Below are positions 8,364-21,328 of a stretch of 35,723 bases of DNA, piece by piece; the first letter of the stretch is position 1; every line of letters starts with the position of its first letter. Where the stretch lies: positions 1-35,723 of the forward strand of contig JANXUK010000065.1 of NCBI GenBank assembly GCA_025356275.1, written 5' to 3'. Position numbers and translations under genes: made by a program. The notes below the pieces were generated by a model. The model worked only from the letters and a program-made list of their open reading frames with translations, ran no database searches and was not told where the DNA came from. The DNA is from Sphingomonadales bacterium (GTDB lineage Bacteria > Pseudomonadota > Alphaproteobacteria > Sphingomonadales > Sphingomonadaceae).

Positions 8364-9545
8364 ATGGCCGACCCCGCCACCACGCACGCGCCTGCACCGG
8401 CTCATACCGCCCCTCCGGGCGCCACCGGAGCGTTGGTGCTGGCCGATGGCTCGGTGGCGTGGGGGCGCGGGTTTGGCGCCGCCGGGGTGGCGGTGGGCGA
8501 GGTGTGCTTCAACACCGCCATGACCGGTTATCAGGAGGTTATGACCGATCCCTCCTACGTCGGGCAGATCGTCACCTTCACCTTTCCGCATATCGGCAAC
8601 GTGGGGGTCAACCCGGAGGATAACGAATCGCCCGGCGAGGGCGCGGTGGGCTGTATCGTGCGTGAGGATGTGACCGCGCCGTCCAATTTCCGCGCTGCTG
8701 GCGATTTCGGCACATGGCTGGCCGAGAAGGGCCGCGTCGGCATCGCCGGGCTGGACACGCGCGCGCTGACCCGCCGCATCCGCATGCTGGGCGCGCCCAA
8801 CGCGGTGATCGCGCATGCCCCCGATGGCCAGTTCGACATTTCGGCCTTGGTCGCCCGTGCGCAGCAATGGCCGGGACTGGAGGGCATGGACCTGGCGCGC
8901 ATCGTCAGCCGTGAGGGTGCAACCGACTGGCAGGGTGGGGTGTGGGCGCTGGGCAAGGGCTTCGCGCGCTCGCCGCATGACACCCGGCCGCATGTCGTGG
9001 CGGTGGATTACGGCGCCAAGGACAATATCTTCCGCAATCTGGTCCGGGCCGGGGCGCGCGTCTCGGTTGTGCCGGCGCAGACCTCGGTGGAGGCTATACT
9101 GGCGCTAAAGCCCGACGGGGTGTTCCTTTCCAACGGTCCGGGCGATCCGGCGGCCACCGGCGTCTATGCGGTGCCGGTGATCGCGGGCCTGCTGGAGCGC
9201 GACGTGCCGGTTTTCGGCATCTGCCTGGGGCATCAGATGCTGGCGCTGGCTGCCGGCGCGCGGACGGTGAAGATGCATCAGGGCCACAGGGGCGCCAACC
9301 ATCCGGTCAAGCGATTGTCCGACGGCTTGGTTGAGATCACCAGCATGAACCACGGCTTTGCGGTGGACAATAGCGCGCTGCCGGAGGGGGTGGAGGAGAC
9401 GCATGTCTCGCTGTTCGATGGCTCCAATTGCGGCATAGCGGTGGTGGGCAAACGCGCCTTCGGGGTGCAATACCATCCCGAGGCCAGCCCCGGCCCGATG
9501 GATAGTTTCTATCTGTTCGAGAAATTCGTGGAGATGCTGAAATGA
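8364..9545 (+). CDS. carA: Carbamoyl-phosphate synthase small subunit (glutamine amidotransferase)
   Basis: CarA hydrolyses glutamine and channels ammonia to CarB for carbamoyl phosphate synthesis, which feeds arginine and pyrimidine pathways. The 393-residue protein has the CPSase small-chain N-terminal domain (ALVLADGSVAWGRGFG, NTAMTGYQEVMTDPSYVGQI) and a class I glutaminase domain. The nucleophile is C287 in FGICLGHQM, and H371 and E373 in YHPEASPGP complete the triad. The FLSNGPGDP oxyanion-loop motif is also present. The start ATG at 8364 follows GGAG in CACGGAGCGCCCT. The stop overlaps the next ORF by 4 bases (ATGA). In many bacteria carB follows directly; here two ORFs intervene. Confidence 0.97.
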   Translation: MADPATTHAPAPAHTAPPGATGALVLADGSVAWGRGFGAAGVAVGEVCFNTAMTGYQEVMTDPSYVGQIVTFTFPHIGNVGVNPEDNESPGEGAVGCIVREDVTAPSNFRAAGDFGTWLAEKGRVGIAGLDTRALTRRIRMLGAPNAVIAHAPDGQFDISALVARAQQWPGLEGMDLARIVSREGATDWQGGVWALGKGFARSPHDTRPHVVAVDYGAKDNIFRNLVRAGARVSVVPAQTSVEAILALKPDGVFLSNGPGDPAATGVYAVPVIAGLLERDVPVFGICLGHQMLALAAGARTVKMHQGHRGANHPVKRLSDGLVEITSMNHGFAVDNSALPEGVEETHVSLFDGSNCGIAVVGKRAFGVQYHPEASPGPMDSFYLFEKFVEMLK

Positions 9546-9925
9546 GCCTCACCCCGCTGGAACAGGCTTCCCTGTCGTATTTTGTGGCCGGGCCGGCGGG
9601 CGATCTGGTGATCGCAACGCGCTGGTATCCCTATGGCGAGCTGATCCTGATCATCGAGGACAAATTCGCGGTGGCGACGCGCAAATTCGGTCTGAAGGCC
9701 AAGGGCACCGCCAAAGTCGCGGGCACCGCCTTCCTCGACGCGATGATCGCGGCGGGTGCCTGGGAGACCAAGCAGAACGACTTCGGCGGCGCGATGCATC
9801 AGTTTCAGATGGATGTGTATCGCAAGGCGCTGGCTGAGATGCGGGCGGAGGATGCGCTGGCGGTTGAGGCGGCGGCCGGGGGCGAGGGGTTTTGGGCTGA
9901 GAAGTTTGGGGCTTTGGCTGCATGA
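9542..9925 (+). CDS. Uncharacterised protein encoded between carA and carB
   Basis: I do not recognise a family. The 127-residue product is soluble, with no signal peptide or membrane helix. The first half is beta-rich in appearance (LVIATRWYPYGELILIIEDKF), with a basic stretch FGLKAKGTAKV. The second half is helical and acidic (FQMDVYRKALAEMRAEDALAVEAAA) and ends [12 protein letters not shown]. Codon use and GC match carA and carB, so it does not look recently acquired. It overlaps carA by 4 bases (ATGA) and the next ORF by 4 bases, so its translation should be coupled to carA. Position suggests co-expression with carbamoyl-phosphate synthase, but a functional link is not shown. Confidence 0.75.
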   Translation: MSLTPLEQASLSYFVAGPAGDLVIATRWYPYGELILIIEDKFAVATRKFGLKAKGTAKVAGTAFLDAMIAAGAWETKQNDFGGAMHQFQMDVYRKALAEMRAEDALAVEAAAGGEGFWAEKFGALAA

Positions 9926-10304
9926 CTTCGCTCGACGCCCGCGCTCTCGCAAAGTCCCGGCCACGGTGGGCAGGGGTCGGCGGCATCGCTATGCGAGCGC
10001 TGGCTACCGCAGCAATTCCGGGATTCGGCTCGGCGGCGGGGATCGCCAAGCCCATCAAGCATCGCCGGGTGGAACTGACCCAGACCGATCTGGATCACAT
10101 CACCGCCAAGTGCCATGTGCCGATGGGTTTTCAGACCCTTCGCGGTAACTCGGCCGGACTATCGCCGTCAGCGTGGCCGCAAGGCGCCGTCCCGTCGAAG
10201 ACCCAGGATACTCAGCTCACCTGCGGTTTCAACAGCTTGCGCGATAGTGGCGTGTCAAGCTTCAGCTTCATCGGTAACGCCGCCAGCCCGAACGAAAGCA
10301 AATA

Positions 10305-10305
<1 letters not shown>
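9922..10305 (+). CDS. Hypothetical ORF between carA and carB, doubtful
   Basis: This open frame of 127 codons begins at an ATGA overlap with the previous gene. Its stop TAA shares one base with the carB start (TAATG). The arrangement is what a coupled operon gene would show. The sequence is less convincing. Residues 1-75 (including [20 protein letters not shown]) look protein-like. The last 50 residues are rich in S, N, G and P without recognisable pattern and could be translated intergenic DNA. No domain, signal peptide or membrane segment is recognised. It may be a rapidly evolving gene, a gene with a decayed 3' end, or a chance frame. Confidence 0.35.
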
Positions 10306-13640
<3,335 letters not shown>

Positions 13641-13772
13641 CGTTTTGCGCCCATCCACACAGTCGCGGTTGGCCTGACCCGGTTCCTGATGGCGCCGGTT
13701 GTGGTTGACTCACTGTTGAAAAGGCGCTGTTTTCCTAGCGTTGCCGATGACACGGCGGAGGATTTTGGCATA

Positions 13773-14249
13773 ATGTCGAGTGTTGAGAAACTGCCGATGC
13801 TGGCGGAAGGCTATGAGCGGCTGGTTAGCGATCTGCGTGCGCTGCGCGAGGAACGCCCGCGCATTGTCGAGGCGATCGAGGAAGCGCGCGCGCATGGCGA
13901 CCTGTCGGAAAATGCCGAATATCACGCCGCGAAGGAGCGTCAGGGCCAGGTCGAGGCGACCATCGGCGACCTTGAGGACAAGGTCGGCCGCGCCCAGATC
14001 ATCGACCCCACCACCCTGTCGGGCGACCGGGTGGTGTTCGGCGCTACGGTCAGCCTGCTGGATGATGCCGACAAGCCGGTCCGTTATCAGATTGTCGGCC
14101 CGACCGAAGCCGATGCCCGCGTCGGGCGAATCAGCTACAACTCCCCGCTGGGCAAAGCGCTGATCGGCCGCCGCGTCGAGGATGAGATCGAGGTGACGGT
14201 GCCGGCCGGCGACAGGTCTTATGTTGTCGAAAAGATCGAATTCATCTGA
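13773..14249 (+). CDS. greA: Transcription elongation factor GreA
   Basis: GreA enters the secondary channel of RNA polymerase and triggers cleavage of backtracked RNA. The 158-residue product is exactly the usual size. The N-terminal coiled coil carries the acidic tip [17 protein letters not shown], where D43 and E46 hold the catalytic metal. The C-terminal FKBP-like domain contains [23 protein letters not shown] chose ATG at 13773 ([17 protein letters not shown]), with SD GGAGGA 11 bases upstream. The frame is open to 13689, but that part has no family similarity. greA next to carB is common in alphaproteobacteria. Confidence 0.96.
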   Translation: MSSVEKLPMLAEGYERLVSDLRALREERPRIVEAIEEARAHGDLSENAEYHAAKERQGQVEATIGDLEDKVGRAQIIDPTTLSGDRVVFGATVSLLDDADKPVRYQIVGPTEADARVGRISYNSPLGKALIGRRVEDEIEVTVPAGDRSYVVEKIEFI

Positions 14250-14282
14250 TTGTGGGCATGCACTGATGAAAAAGGCCCGCGA

Positions 14283-14519
14283 TCATGGGGACTTTTTCTT
14301 GCGCTTCGGCTTGTCGGGCTCCAGCAGGCGGTGGAGATGGACCACCACATAGCGCATCTCGGCATCATCGACGGTCCGCTGGGCATTAGCACGCCATGCC
14401 TCGGTCGCAGAGGCCGCGTCGGGAAAAATGCCTACGATATTGATCTGCGACAGATCAATGAAATCCAGACCCTGCGGATCGCGCACGCGCCCGCCCATAA
14501 CCAGATGAAGCTTCTGCAT
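14283..14519 (-). CDS. DUF4170 domain-containing protein
   Basis: The 78-residue soluble protein has the DUF4170 pattern: an N-terminal KLHLVMGGRVRDPQGLDF, a middle NIVGIFPDAASATEAWRA and a conserved MRYVVVHLHRLLEP. The tail KPKRKKKSP is strongly basic. The function of the family is unknown. It is a small protein known mainly from alphaproteobacteria. The gene converges with greA, with 33 bases between stops. That gap plus the 3' end contains GAAAAAG...CTTTTTC, a possible shared end signal. The four membrane-protein genes upstream on the same strand end 64 bases before its start. Confidence 0.8.
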   Translation of the reverse strand: MQKLHLVMGGRVRDPQGLDFIDLSQINIVGIFPDAASATEAWRANAQRTVDDAEMRYVVVHLHRLLEPDKPKRKKKSP

Positions 14520-14583
14520 TATCGTGATACCCCCAGGATCGCCACCGCGATACCATAGGGGCGGCGTCTCACCGCGACAAGGC

Positions 14584-15036
14584 TCAGCGGCGTATCAAAC
14601 CGGCCAAAAACGTCACCAAATCGGCGGTTTTTGCCGAAATTGCCGCGCCGCTATCCTTGGCGCGGGCCGAAGTGGCCTCGGCAATGCGCCCGGCGCCCTC
14701 CCGCGCGGAAGCGGAGACCTTGCCATATTGGTCGCTGACCAGGTCCGCGCCATCGCGCGCGACAGCCGTGGTGCGGTCCGCCGCGCTGGCGGCAAAGGCC
14801 ATGCCGATCTCAGTCGCGATCGCCGCTAGCGCCGATGTGCGCTTGGAAACCTTGCGCTTGGCGGCGGCCGGGATCAGCGCACCCGCCGCGACGCCCAACG
14901 CCAACCCGCCGACGATCAGCAATGCCGCATAAGGCCGGGCGGGCGAAGCGGGCACGGCGGCGGCTTTGACGCCTTTCTTGGCGGCTGGTTTGACGGTCGC
15001 TTTGGTGGGCTTGGCTTCGGTGGTTTCGGCGGTCAC
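14584..15036 (-). CDS. Alanine/lysine-rich membrane-anchored protein of the YqjD-like block
   Basis: The 150 residues have three parts. The N-terminus (1-35) is rich in K, A, T and P (KPTKATVKPAAKKGVKAA). A membrane segment spans about 36-58 (YAALLIVGGLALGVAAGALI). A long helical A/S/R/D-rich region follows (AASAADRTTAVARDGADLVSD and on). The low-complexity helical part recalls LEA-like and ElaB/YqjD-type proteins. No enzyme motif is present. It is the fourth gene of a same-strand set (16491 to 14584) of small membrane proteins, 42 bases after the third. A cell-envelope or stress role is inferred from this context only. Confidence 0.7.
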   Translation of the reverse strand: MTAETTEAKPTKATVKPAAKKGVKAAAVPASPARPYAALLIVGGLALGVAAGALIPAAAKRKVSKRTSALAAIATEIGMAFAASAADRTTAVARDGADLVSDQYGKVSASAREGAGRIAEATSARAKDSGAAISAKTADLVTFLAGLIRR

Positions 15037-15078
15037 TGCGCGTTCCTCATGCTTGTATCGTAATGGCGTGATAACGCT

Positions 15079-15423
15079 TCAGGCCGATTTCCGTGCCCGC
15101 AGCGCGGAAATTACCCGCTCGCTGCCCTTGTTCCATAATTTCACTGCCCCCGCCGCCACCGGCCGCCGCGCGAACCACAGCGCCAGAAGCGTCGCCGCGC
15201 CGGCAATCACGCCGCGATTGTCCGAGGCGACCTCGATTGCCTGCACTGCAACGTCACGCGCGCGATACGTCAATTCCTGGCGCACCCGTGCGGCCAGCTT
15301 GGCGGGCGCGGCATCGGCTTTCACCTCGGCAAGACTGGCGCCGAATTTGATCCGGGCGGCATCGCGCAAGGCCCGTTTTGCTGCCAGTGCGCGTTCGGAA
15401 GCGGAGGGGCGGGGTGCTACCAT
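15079..15423 (-). CDS. Small membrane-associated protein, YqjK-like in position
   Basis: The 114-residue protein has a basic, alanine-rich N-terminal half (SERALAAKRALRDAARIKFG). One hydrophobic segment lies near residues 70-90 (NRGVIAGAATLLALWFARRPV). The tail is basic (KLWNKGSERVISALRARKSA). A single hydrophobic stretch followed by RP and a basic tail resembles the C-terminal half of YqjK, third gene of the enterobacterial yqjDEK cluster, but similarity is too weak for a family call. It lies 17 bases after the holin-like gene. Confidence 0.65.
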   Translation of the reverse strand: MVAPRPSASERALAAKRALRDAARIKFGASLAEVKADAAPAKLAARVRQELTYRARDVAVQAIEVASDNRGVIAGAATLLALWFARRPVAAGAVKLWNKGSERVISALRARKSA

Positions 15424-15440
15424 CGGTCAGCCACCATGGC

Positions 15441-15800
15441 TCAGCCCTCGTCCTTGAACAGCGCGTTCAATCGCCGCCAGCCGGCATAGGCCGTCAACGC
15501 GGTGAGCACCGTCGCCAGCAGCAACCCGCCAACCACCGCGCCCATCGCGCCCCACGCACCCAGCACAGGCGCAAGCGCCAGCAACAACCCCACCGTCAGC
15601 GCCAGCAAGGCAAACCAGGCCAGCACCAGCGCCAGCGCGCCAAACCCGGCAATCTTGCCCAGATAAGCGCCTGCTAACCCGGCGCGTGCCTTTTGAAACG
15701 CGATCTCGCTGGTCGCCATCACCCGTGCATCGGCGATCAGTCCCGCCAGTTCGTCGCGCAGGCTCTCGGTTCCGCCAGAGGTGACATCATCGTCCGTCAT
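15441..15800 (-). CDS. Phage holin family (YqjE-type) membrane protein
   Basis: The 119-residue protein has a soluble N-terminus (DELAGLIADARVMATSEIAFQKARAG). Two membrane helices follow at about 50-75 (IAGFGALALVLAWFALLALT) and 80-108 (GAMGAVVGGLLLATVLTALT), then a short basic tail. The layout and the ALLADARxxAxxExxxxKARxG start match the 'phage holin family / actinobacterial holin-3 superfamily' group, which includes E. coli YqjE. Despite the family name there is no phage gene here. Members usually sit beside YqjD/ElaB-like genes, as this one does (34 bases downstream). Confidence 0.75.
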   Translation of the reverse strand: MTDDDVTSGGTESLRDELAGLIADARVMATSEIAFQKARAGLAGAYLGKIAGFGALALVLAWFALLALTVGLLLALAPVLGAWGAMGAVVGGLLLATVLTALTAYAGWRRLNALFKDEG

Positions 15801-15834
15801 CGCAATTCAGCGCCTCACCGCCCGTGGTGGAGCG

Positions 15835-16491
15835 TCAATCATCGCTGCTTCTGAACAATCGCGCGATCATGAAGCCGGCAACGGCGGCGAGGCCGATTGC
15901 CAGGCCGGGGCTGGTCCGCACGAATTCACGTGCATCCTCGCCCAGCTCGCCCAGTTCCTTGGCGTCGATCTTCGCGGCGGTTTCCTGGATCTGTCGCGAC
16001 GCGGTGCGGGCATAATCGCCGTATTTGCTGCCCAGCCGATCGTCGATCACACCGGCATTGTCGGCCACGATCTTGCCGAGACCGGTCAGCGCATCGCTGG
16101 CGCGGGTCTTGCCGTCATTGGCCATGGCGGTGGCGCGCGCCCGGCCGTCACTAGCCAGCGCGGTGGCACGTTCGCGTGCCTGCTCGGTCAGCGCCTTGGC
16201 TTCGTTCATCAGGTCGGACTGCTTTGCGGAGATCTGCTCACGATAGGCATCGCCGCGTGCCTGCATATCCTTACCGAACGCCTGCGCCCCGGCGCGCGCC
16301 TCGTCCAGCGCCTTGGCAAAGCGGGCCTTGGTCTGCTCGGCGGCGGGCTTGGCGGCGGCTTTGGCTGCGGTTTTTACGCGCGGCTTGGCGGATTTGGCGG
16401 GTTTGGACCCAGCGGCAGCCACCGTCCTGGGTTTGCGGGTTTTGCGCGCCGGCTTGATCAGCAGCGCTTCGTTATCTGGAGTGTCGGCCAT
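15835..16491 (-). CDS. ElaB/YqjD (DUF883)-like membrane-anchored protein
   Basis: I chose ATG at 16491 (MADTPDNEALL), giving 217 residues. A further 7 codons are open upstream. The N-terminus is rich in K, P and A (RKTRKPRTVAAAGSKPAKSA). A long helical, coiled-coil-prone middle section (about 60-190) contains repeats such as ATALASDGRARATAMANDGK. The C-terminus is FVRTSPGLAIGLAAVAGFMIARLF, the single C-terminal membrane anchor typical of ElaB/YqjD proteins. E. coli YqjD ties ribosomes to the inner membrane in stationary phase; that role is known for the family, not shown here. It is first in the block and divergent from eno (147 bases between starts). Confidence 0.75.
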   Translation of the reverse strand: MADTPDNEALLIKPARKTRKPRTVAAAGSKPAKSAKPRVKTAAKAAAKPAAEQTKARFAKALDEARAGAQAFGKDMQARGDAYREQISAKQSDLMNEAKALTEQARERATALASDGRARATAMANDGKTRASDALTGLGKIVADNAGVIDDRLGSKYGDYARTASRQIQETAAKIDAKELGELGEDAREFVRTSPGLAIGLAAVAGFMIARLFRSSDD

Positions 16492-16599
16492 GGTATTGCC
16501 TTTCTGTATCAATCACGGGGTCGCGGCGAATCGATCTATCCTCTTGGCTGCCCCGTACCATGCTGCAATGCATCTTGCCTGCCAAGGTTCCCCTGTTAA

Positions 16600-17925
<1,326 letters not shown>

Positions 17926-18477
17926 TTAACCGGGCGGCGGCGCGCGCAGCAGGGTGATTCGCGCTTTCCCGACCTTACGCATGGCATCGACGGCCAGACT
18001 GCGCAATTTTGGCTCCTCTTCGGCGTGGGTTTCCAGGCTGATCCAGGTGGCGGGGCCGATCCAGCCGAGCCGCATCAGCCTCTCCAGCGCCACCGCGCCC
18101 GCGCCGCTGCCATACGGCGGGTCGAGCATGATCAGGTCGAACGGAGCCTTCGCCGCCGCCAGCGTCAGTACCGATCCGGCGCGGACATCGCAGGCCGGGG
18201 CGCAACGCAACGCGGCAATATTGGCGCGGATGGCGCGGATCGCCGCCGCATCGGTCTCGGCAAACAGGCTATGCGCCGCACCGCGCGACAAAGCCTCCAG
18301 TCCCAGCGCGCCCGATCCCGCGAATAGATCGGCGACGCGCAGCTCCTCAAAGCTGCCCAGCCGGCTGACCAGCATCGAAAACAGCGTCTCCCGCGTGCGG
18401 TCGGCGGTGGGTCGCGTTGCATCGCCCACTGGCGCGTGCATCTTGCGCCCGCGCCATTCCCCGGCGATGATTCTCAT
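17926..18477 (-). CDS. rsmD: 16S rRNA (guanine966-N2)-methyltransferase RsmD
   Basis: RsmD uses S-adenosylmethionine to methylate G966 of 16S rRNA. The 183-residue protein starts MRIIAGEWRGRKM, the standard family opening, with TRPTADRTRETLFSML near the RNA-binding side. The SAM-binding motif I is VADLFAGSGALGLEALSRGA. The catalytic DPPY motif lies at residues 119-122 in LIMLDPPYGSG. The gene overlaps the upstream pseudouridine synthase gene by 4 bases, which makes an rRNA-modification pair. No base lies between its stop and the eno stop. Confidence 0.94.
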   Translation of the reverse strand: MRIIAGEWRGRKMHAPVGDATRPTADRTRETLFSMLVSRLGSFEELRVADLFAGSGALGLEALSRGAAHSLFAETDAAAIRAIRANIAALRCAPACDVRAGSVLTLAAAKAPFDLIMLDPPYGSGAGAVALERLMRLGWIGPATWISLETHAEEEPKLRSLAVDAMRKVGKARITLLRAPPPG

Positions 18478-19382
18478 GGCTTGCCCGTAGTTCGCGTGGG
18501 TATCTTCAGGCTCTTTCTAAAGCGTTCCACCTCGACCTGGCGGATCTCGATAGCCGCCCCGCGCGGCAAATCGGCCAACTCGAACGGGCCGTAAACCGTG
18601 CGCAGCAGCCGACTGACCTGTAACCCCAAAAAATCGAGCACTCGGCGCACTTCGCGGTTCTTGCCCTCGGTCAGGGTCAGTTCGATCCACTGATTTCGCC
18701 CGGTCCGCCGCTCCATATTGGCGTTGATCGGGCCGTAATTCATGCCCTCGATGGTGACGCCCTGCATCAATTCCTCCAGCTTGGCCTGGCTGACCTCGCC
18801 ATAGGTGCGTGCGCGATAGGTGCGGGGCACCAGGCTGGAGGGCAGCTCCATCGCGCGTTTCAGCTCGCCATCATTGGTCATCATCAGCAGCCCCTCGGTG
18901 CTGAGATCGAGCCGCCCGACCGGGATCATCCGGGGCGTTCCGGCCGGCAGAGCATTGCGCAAAGCGGTGTAGATGGTGGGCCGCCCGGCGGGATCCCGCT
19001 CGGCGGTGATCAGCCCCGATGGCTTGTGGAACGCGAACAGCCGTGCGGGCGCCGCTGCCGCCACGGCCACATCATCGACGGTAATCCCGCGTAAAGTGGT
19101 CAGCACCGTGGCCGGGGTGGTGATCAGATCGTCGCCGAGCTTGACGCGGCCGTCGGCGATCATCCGCTCGACCTCGCGGCGGCTGGCGATGCCGGCGCGG
19201 GCGAGCAGCTTGGCGATGCGTTCGCCCTCACGCGGCATTTCGCCTTCACGCGGCGGTGCTTTGGCGGCGGCGGGGGCCTTGGCCGGGCGCGACCATGCTG
19301 GGCGGTCGCCAGAGGGTGCGCGGTCGGAGCGCGGTCCGGCGGAATGGGGACGGCCTGGGCCGCGAGGTGGGGGGGGTGCCAT
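18474..19382 (-). CDS. rluB: Pseudouridine synthase, RluB/RsuA family
   Basis: This enzyme isomerises a specific uridine of rRNA to pseudouridine. The 302-residue protein opens with a disordered P/R/A-rich tail (1-50). An S4 RNA-binding domain follows (about 53-100: ERIAKLLARAGIASRREVERMIADGRV). The catalytic domain carries IPVGRLDLSTEGLLMMTNDGEL with catalytic D159. The conserved C-terminal GKNREVRRVLDFLGLQVSRLLRTVYGP is typical of RluB/RluF/RsuA. RluB (23S U2605) is the most likely member given the S4 domain and the long tail, but RsuA or RluE-like specificity cannot be excluded. The start ATG is at 19382. Confidence 0.88.
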   Translation of the reverse strand: MAPPPPRGPGRPHSAGPRSDRAPSGDRPAWSRPAKAPAAAKAPPREGEMPREGERIAKLLARAGIASRREVERMIADGRVKLGDDLITTPATVLTTLRGITVDDVAVAAAAPARLFAFHKPSGLITAERDPAGRPTIYTALRNALPAGTPRMIPVGRLDLSTEGLLMMTNDGELKRAMELPSSLVPRTYRARTYGEVSQAKLEELMQGVTIEGMNYGPINANMERRTGRNQWIELTLTEGKNREVRRVLDFLGLQVSRLLRTVYGPFELADLPRGAAIEIRQVEVERFRKSLKIPTRTTGKP

Positions 19383-19442
19383 GGCGCGGCCTTACAGACG
19401 CGGGGGCCTGCCGTCAAAAGTGCCGGAACAGCAAATCCGCGA

Positions 19443-19558
19443 CTAGTGGTCCGATTCCGACATTTGCATCCCTTTCGGCAAGGGCAGAAGCAAATGTTTG
19501 ACGTTCGAAAGCACCCTTTGCCGCAAGCGGGACTCGAATGTCAAAATCAATCCACTAG
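19443..19558. mobile_element. MITE-like palindromic element, 116 bp
   Basis: The two ends are imperfect inverted repeats of about 30 bases. The left end reads CTAGTGGTCCGATTCCGACA. The right end read on the minus strand is CTAGTGGATTGATTTTGACA. Similarity continues inward through CATT, TCCC and CGGCAA. CTAG stands at both termini, which could be a target duplication of CTAG or of TA, as made by IS5- or IS630/Tc1-type transposases. There is no coding capacity. It lies in the 260-bp gap between the divergent RluB-type and AmpG-like genes. The whole element could fold into one long hairpin. Confidence 0.6.
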
Positions 19559-19642
19559 CAAACCCGGCAGGCTGGCATCCGGGCTGGCGCCGCCGGGTTT
19601 CGCGGCTAAGGTAATCGGGCAGCAGCGGGGGACGAACACATC

Positions 19643-21328
19643 ATGACCAGCCAACCAAGCCCCCAACCCAACGCCAGACCACGCGGCTTCGCGCTGCTGC
19701 GCGCCGGCCTCGCCAACCGCAAATCTGCGGTGATGCTGGGTTTCGGGTTTTCGTCGGGGCTGCCATTTGCGCTGCTGATCGGCACGTTGAATGCGTGGCT
19801 GGGCGAAGTCGGGGTCAAGCTGGCGACGATTGGCGTGCTGTCGTGGATCGGGCTGTCCTATTCGTTCAAATTCCTGTGGTCGCCGCTGGTAGACCGGGTG
19901 CGGCTGCCGTGTCTGGAGCGGTTGGGGCGGCGGCGCAGCTGGATTCTGCTGTGTCAGGGCGTGCTGGTGGCGGGTTTCGCGAGCCTGTCGCAGACCGATC
20001 CCAGGTCGGCCATCGGGGCGTTTGCGCTCATCGCCTTTGCCGCCGCCTTTGCCTCGGCGACGCAGGATATCGCCATCGATGCCTGGCGGATCGATGTGGC
20101 GGACGAGGGCGCGCCCCTCGACCTGCTCTCGGCGCTGAATCAGTTTGGATACCGCACCGCGTCGATTGTCGGCGGCGCGGTGGCGCTGGTGATGGCGGCG
20201 CGGATGCCGTGGAGCGGGGTGTTTCTGGTGATGGCGGGGCTGATGGCGCTGGCCATGCTGGTCACGTTCAATGCGCCCGATACGCCGCGCGCCGATTTGC
20301 AGAGTCTGCATACCGATCTGGGCGCAGCAGGTGAGGTTGCTGCGCCGGCGCGCGCTGCGCTGTTGTTTGTGGTGCTGGCCAGCTGGATCTGGGCGTTGAT
20401 TACCGTAGGCAGCTTTATGGTGCGGATGCTGGCGCCGGTGCGGGCCGGGGGCAAGCTGCCCTCGGTGGCGGATTTCACACGCGGGCAGGGCCCTTTGATC
20501 ATCATCGCGACGGTGGTGGTGCCGCTGGCCGCCGCGGCGCTGGCCAATGCGCTGAAGACGCGGGCCCGCGCGGTGTCACTGCTGCCGGAGGGGGTGCCGC
20601 ATGGGCTTCGTGCCGCCGCCAACCACACCTATGCCGCACTGATCGCGCCGCTGGCCGAGCTGGCCGGGCGGCTGGGCTGGGGGGTGATCACATTGATCGG
20701 GTTTATCCTGAGCTATGCGCTGGTGTATAATATCTGGGCCAGCTTTGCCTTCCCGTTTTACCTCGACACGCTGCATTACACCAAGGATGAGGTGGCGTTT
20801 GCCTCCAAGGTGTTCGGGATTGTGATGACGATGCTGGGCATCGCGCTGGCCGGGTATCTGTTCGCCAAGATCGGCCGATTTCCGACGGTGCTGCTGGGTG
20901 CGGTGCTGCCGCCGCTGGGTAACCTCGTATACGCCGATCTGGCCGAGGGGGGTGTGCGGATCGATTGGTTCGCGCATCTGCTGCGGCTCGATGCGCTGGC
21001 GCAGATACTGGGCTCGAACGAGCGGATGGTTCGGCTGTTGCTGGCGATCTGTTACGAGAATGTGTCGGTGGGATTGGCGCTGACCGCCTTCGTGGCGTAC
21101 CTGTCGGGCGTGGTCAGCAAGCGTTACACCGCGATCCAATACGCGCTGTTGGGCTCGCTGACCTCGCTGGTGGGCACGTTGGGGCGGGGCGTAGTGGGCG
21201 AGGCGTTCGGCACCTATGGCTATGCCCCGGTGTTCCGCTGGACCGCGCTGGCGGGGCTGGTTTCGGTGGTGTTCGTCGGGCTGGAATGGATGCGGGTTGC
21301 GCGGGTCAGTCGGGCAGTTCCCGGTTGA
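19643..21328 (+). CDS. AmpG-like MFS permease
   Basis: The 561-residue, strongly hydrophobic inner-membrane protein of the major facilitator superfamily has AmpG-type signatures. These are MLGFGFSSGLPFALLIGTLNAWL in helix 1, LSYSFKFLWSPLVDR at the first loop, RRSWILLCQGVL, and ASATQDIAIDAWRIDV. AmpG carries GlcNAc-anhydroMurNAc muropeptides into the cytosol for cell-wall recycling. The product is longer than E. coli AmpG (491), with an extra segment around residues 215-330. The start ATG at 19643 lies about 85 bases after the MITE-like element. The 3' end overlaps the convergent folC by 23 bases. A different muropeptide or oligosaccharide substrate is possible. Confidence 0.82.
   Translation: MTSQPSPQPNARPRGFALLRAGLANRKSAVMLGFGFSSGLPFALLIGTLNAWLGEVGVKLATIGVLSWIGLSYSFKFLWSPLVDRVRLPCLERLGRRRSWILLCQGVLVAGFASLSQTDPRSAIGAFALIAFAAAFASATQDIAIDAWRIDVADEGAPLDLLSALNQFGYRTASIVGGAVALVMAARMPWSGVFLVMAGLMALAMLVTFNAPDTPRADLQSLHTDLGAAGEVAAPARAALLFVVLASWIWALITVGSFMVRMLAPVRAGGKLPSVADFTRGQGPLIIIATVVVPLAAAALANALKTRARAVSLLPEGVPHGLRAAANHTYAALIAPLAELAGRLGWGVITLIGFILSYALVYNIWASFAFPFYLDTLHYTKDEVAFASKVFGIVMTMLGIALAGYLFAKIGRFPTVLLGAVLPPLGNLVYADLAEGGVRIDWFAHLLRLDALAQILGSNERMVRLLLAICYENVSVGLALTAFVAYLSGVVSKRYTAIQYALLGSLTSLVGTLGRGVVGEAFGTYGYAPVFRWTALAGLVSVVFVGLEWMRVARVSRAVPG

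Noticed and set aside
14270..14300. GAAAAAG...CTTTTTC between greA and the DUF4170 gene as a bidirectional terminator.
   Set aside because: The stem is AT-only over 7 bases with a 17-base loop and overlaps the end of a coding region. It is too weak to annotate as a feature.
15441..15800. Holin-family protein as a sign of a prophage.
   Set aside because: There are no other phage genes, and the neighbours match the YqjD/YqjE-type chromosomal cluster.
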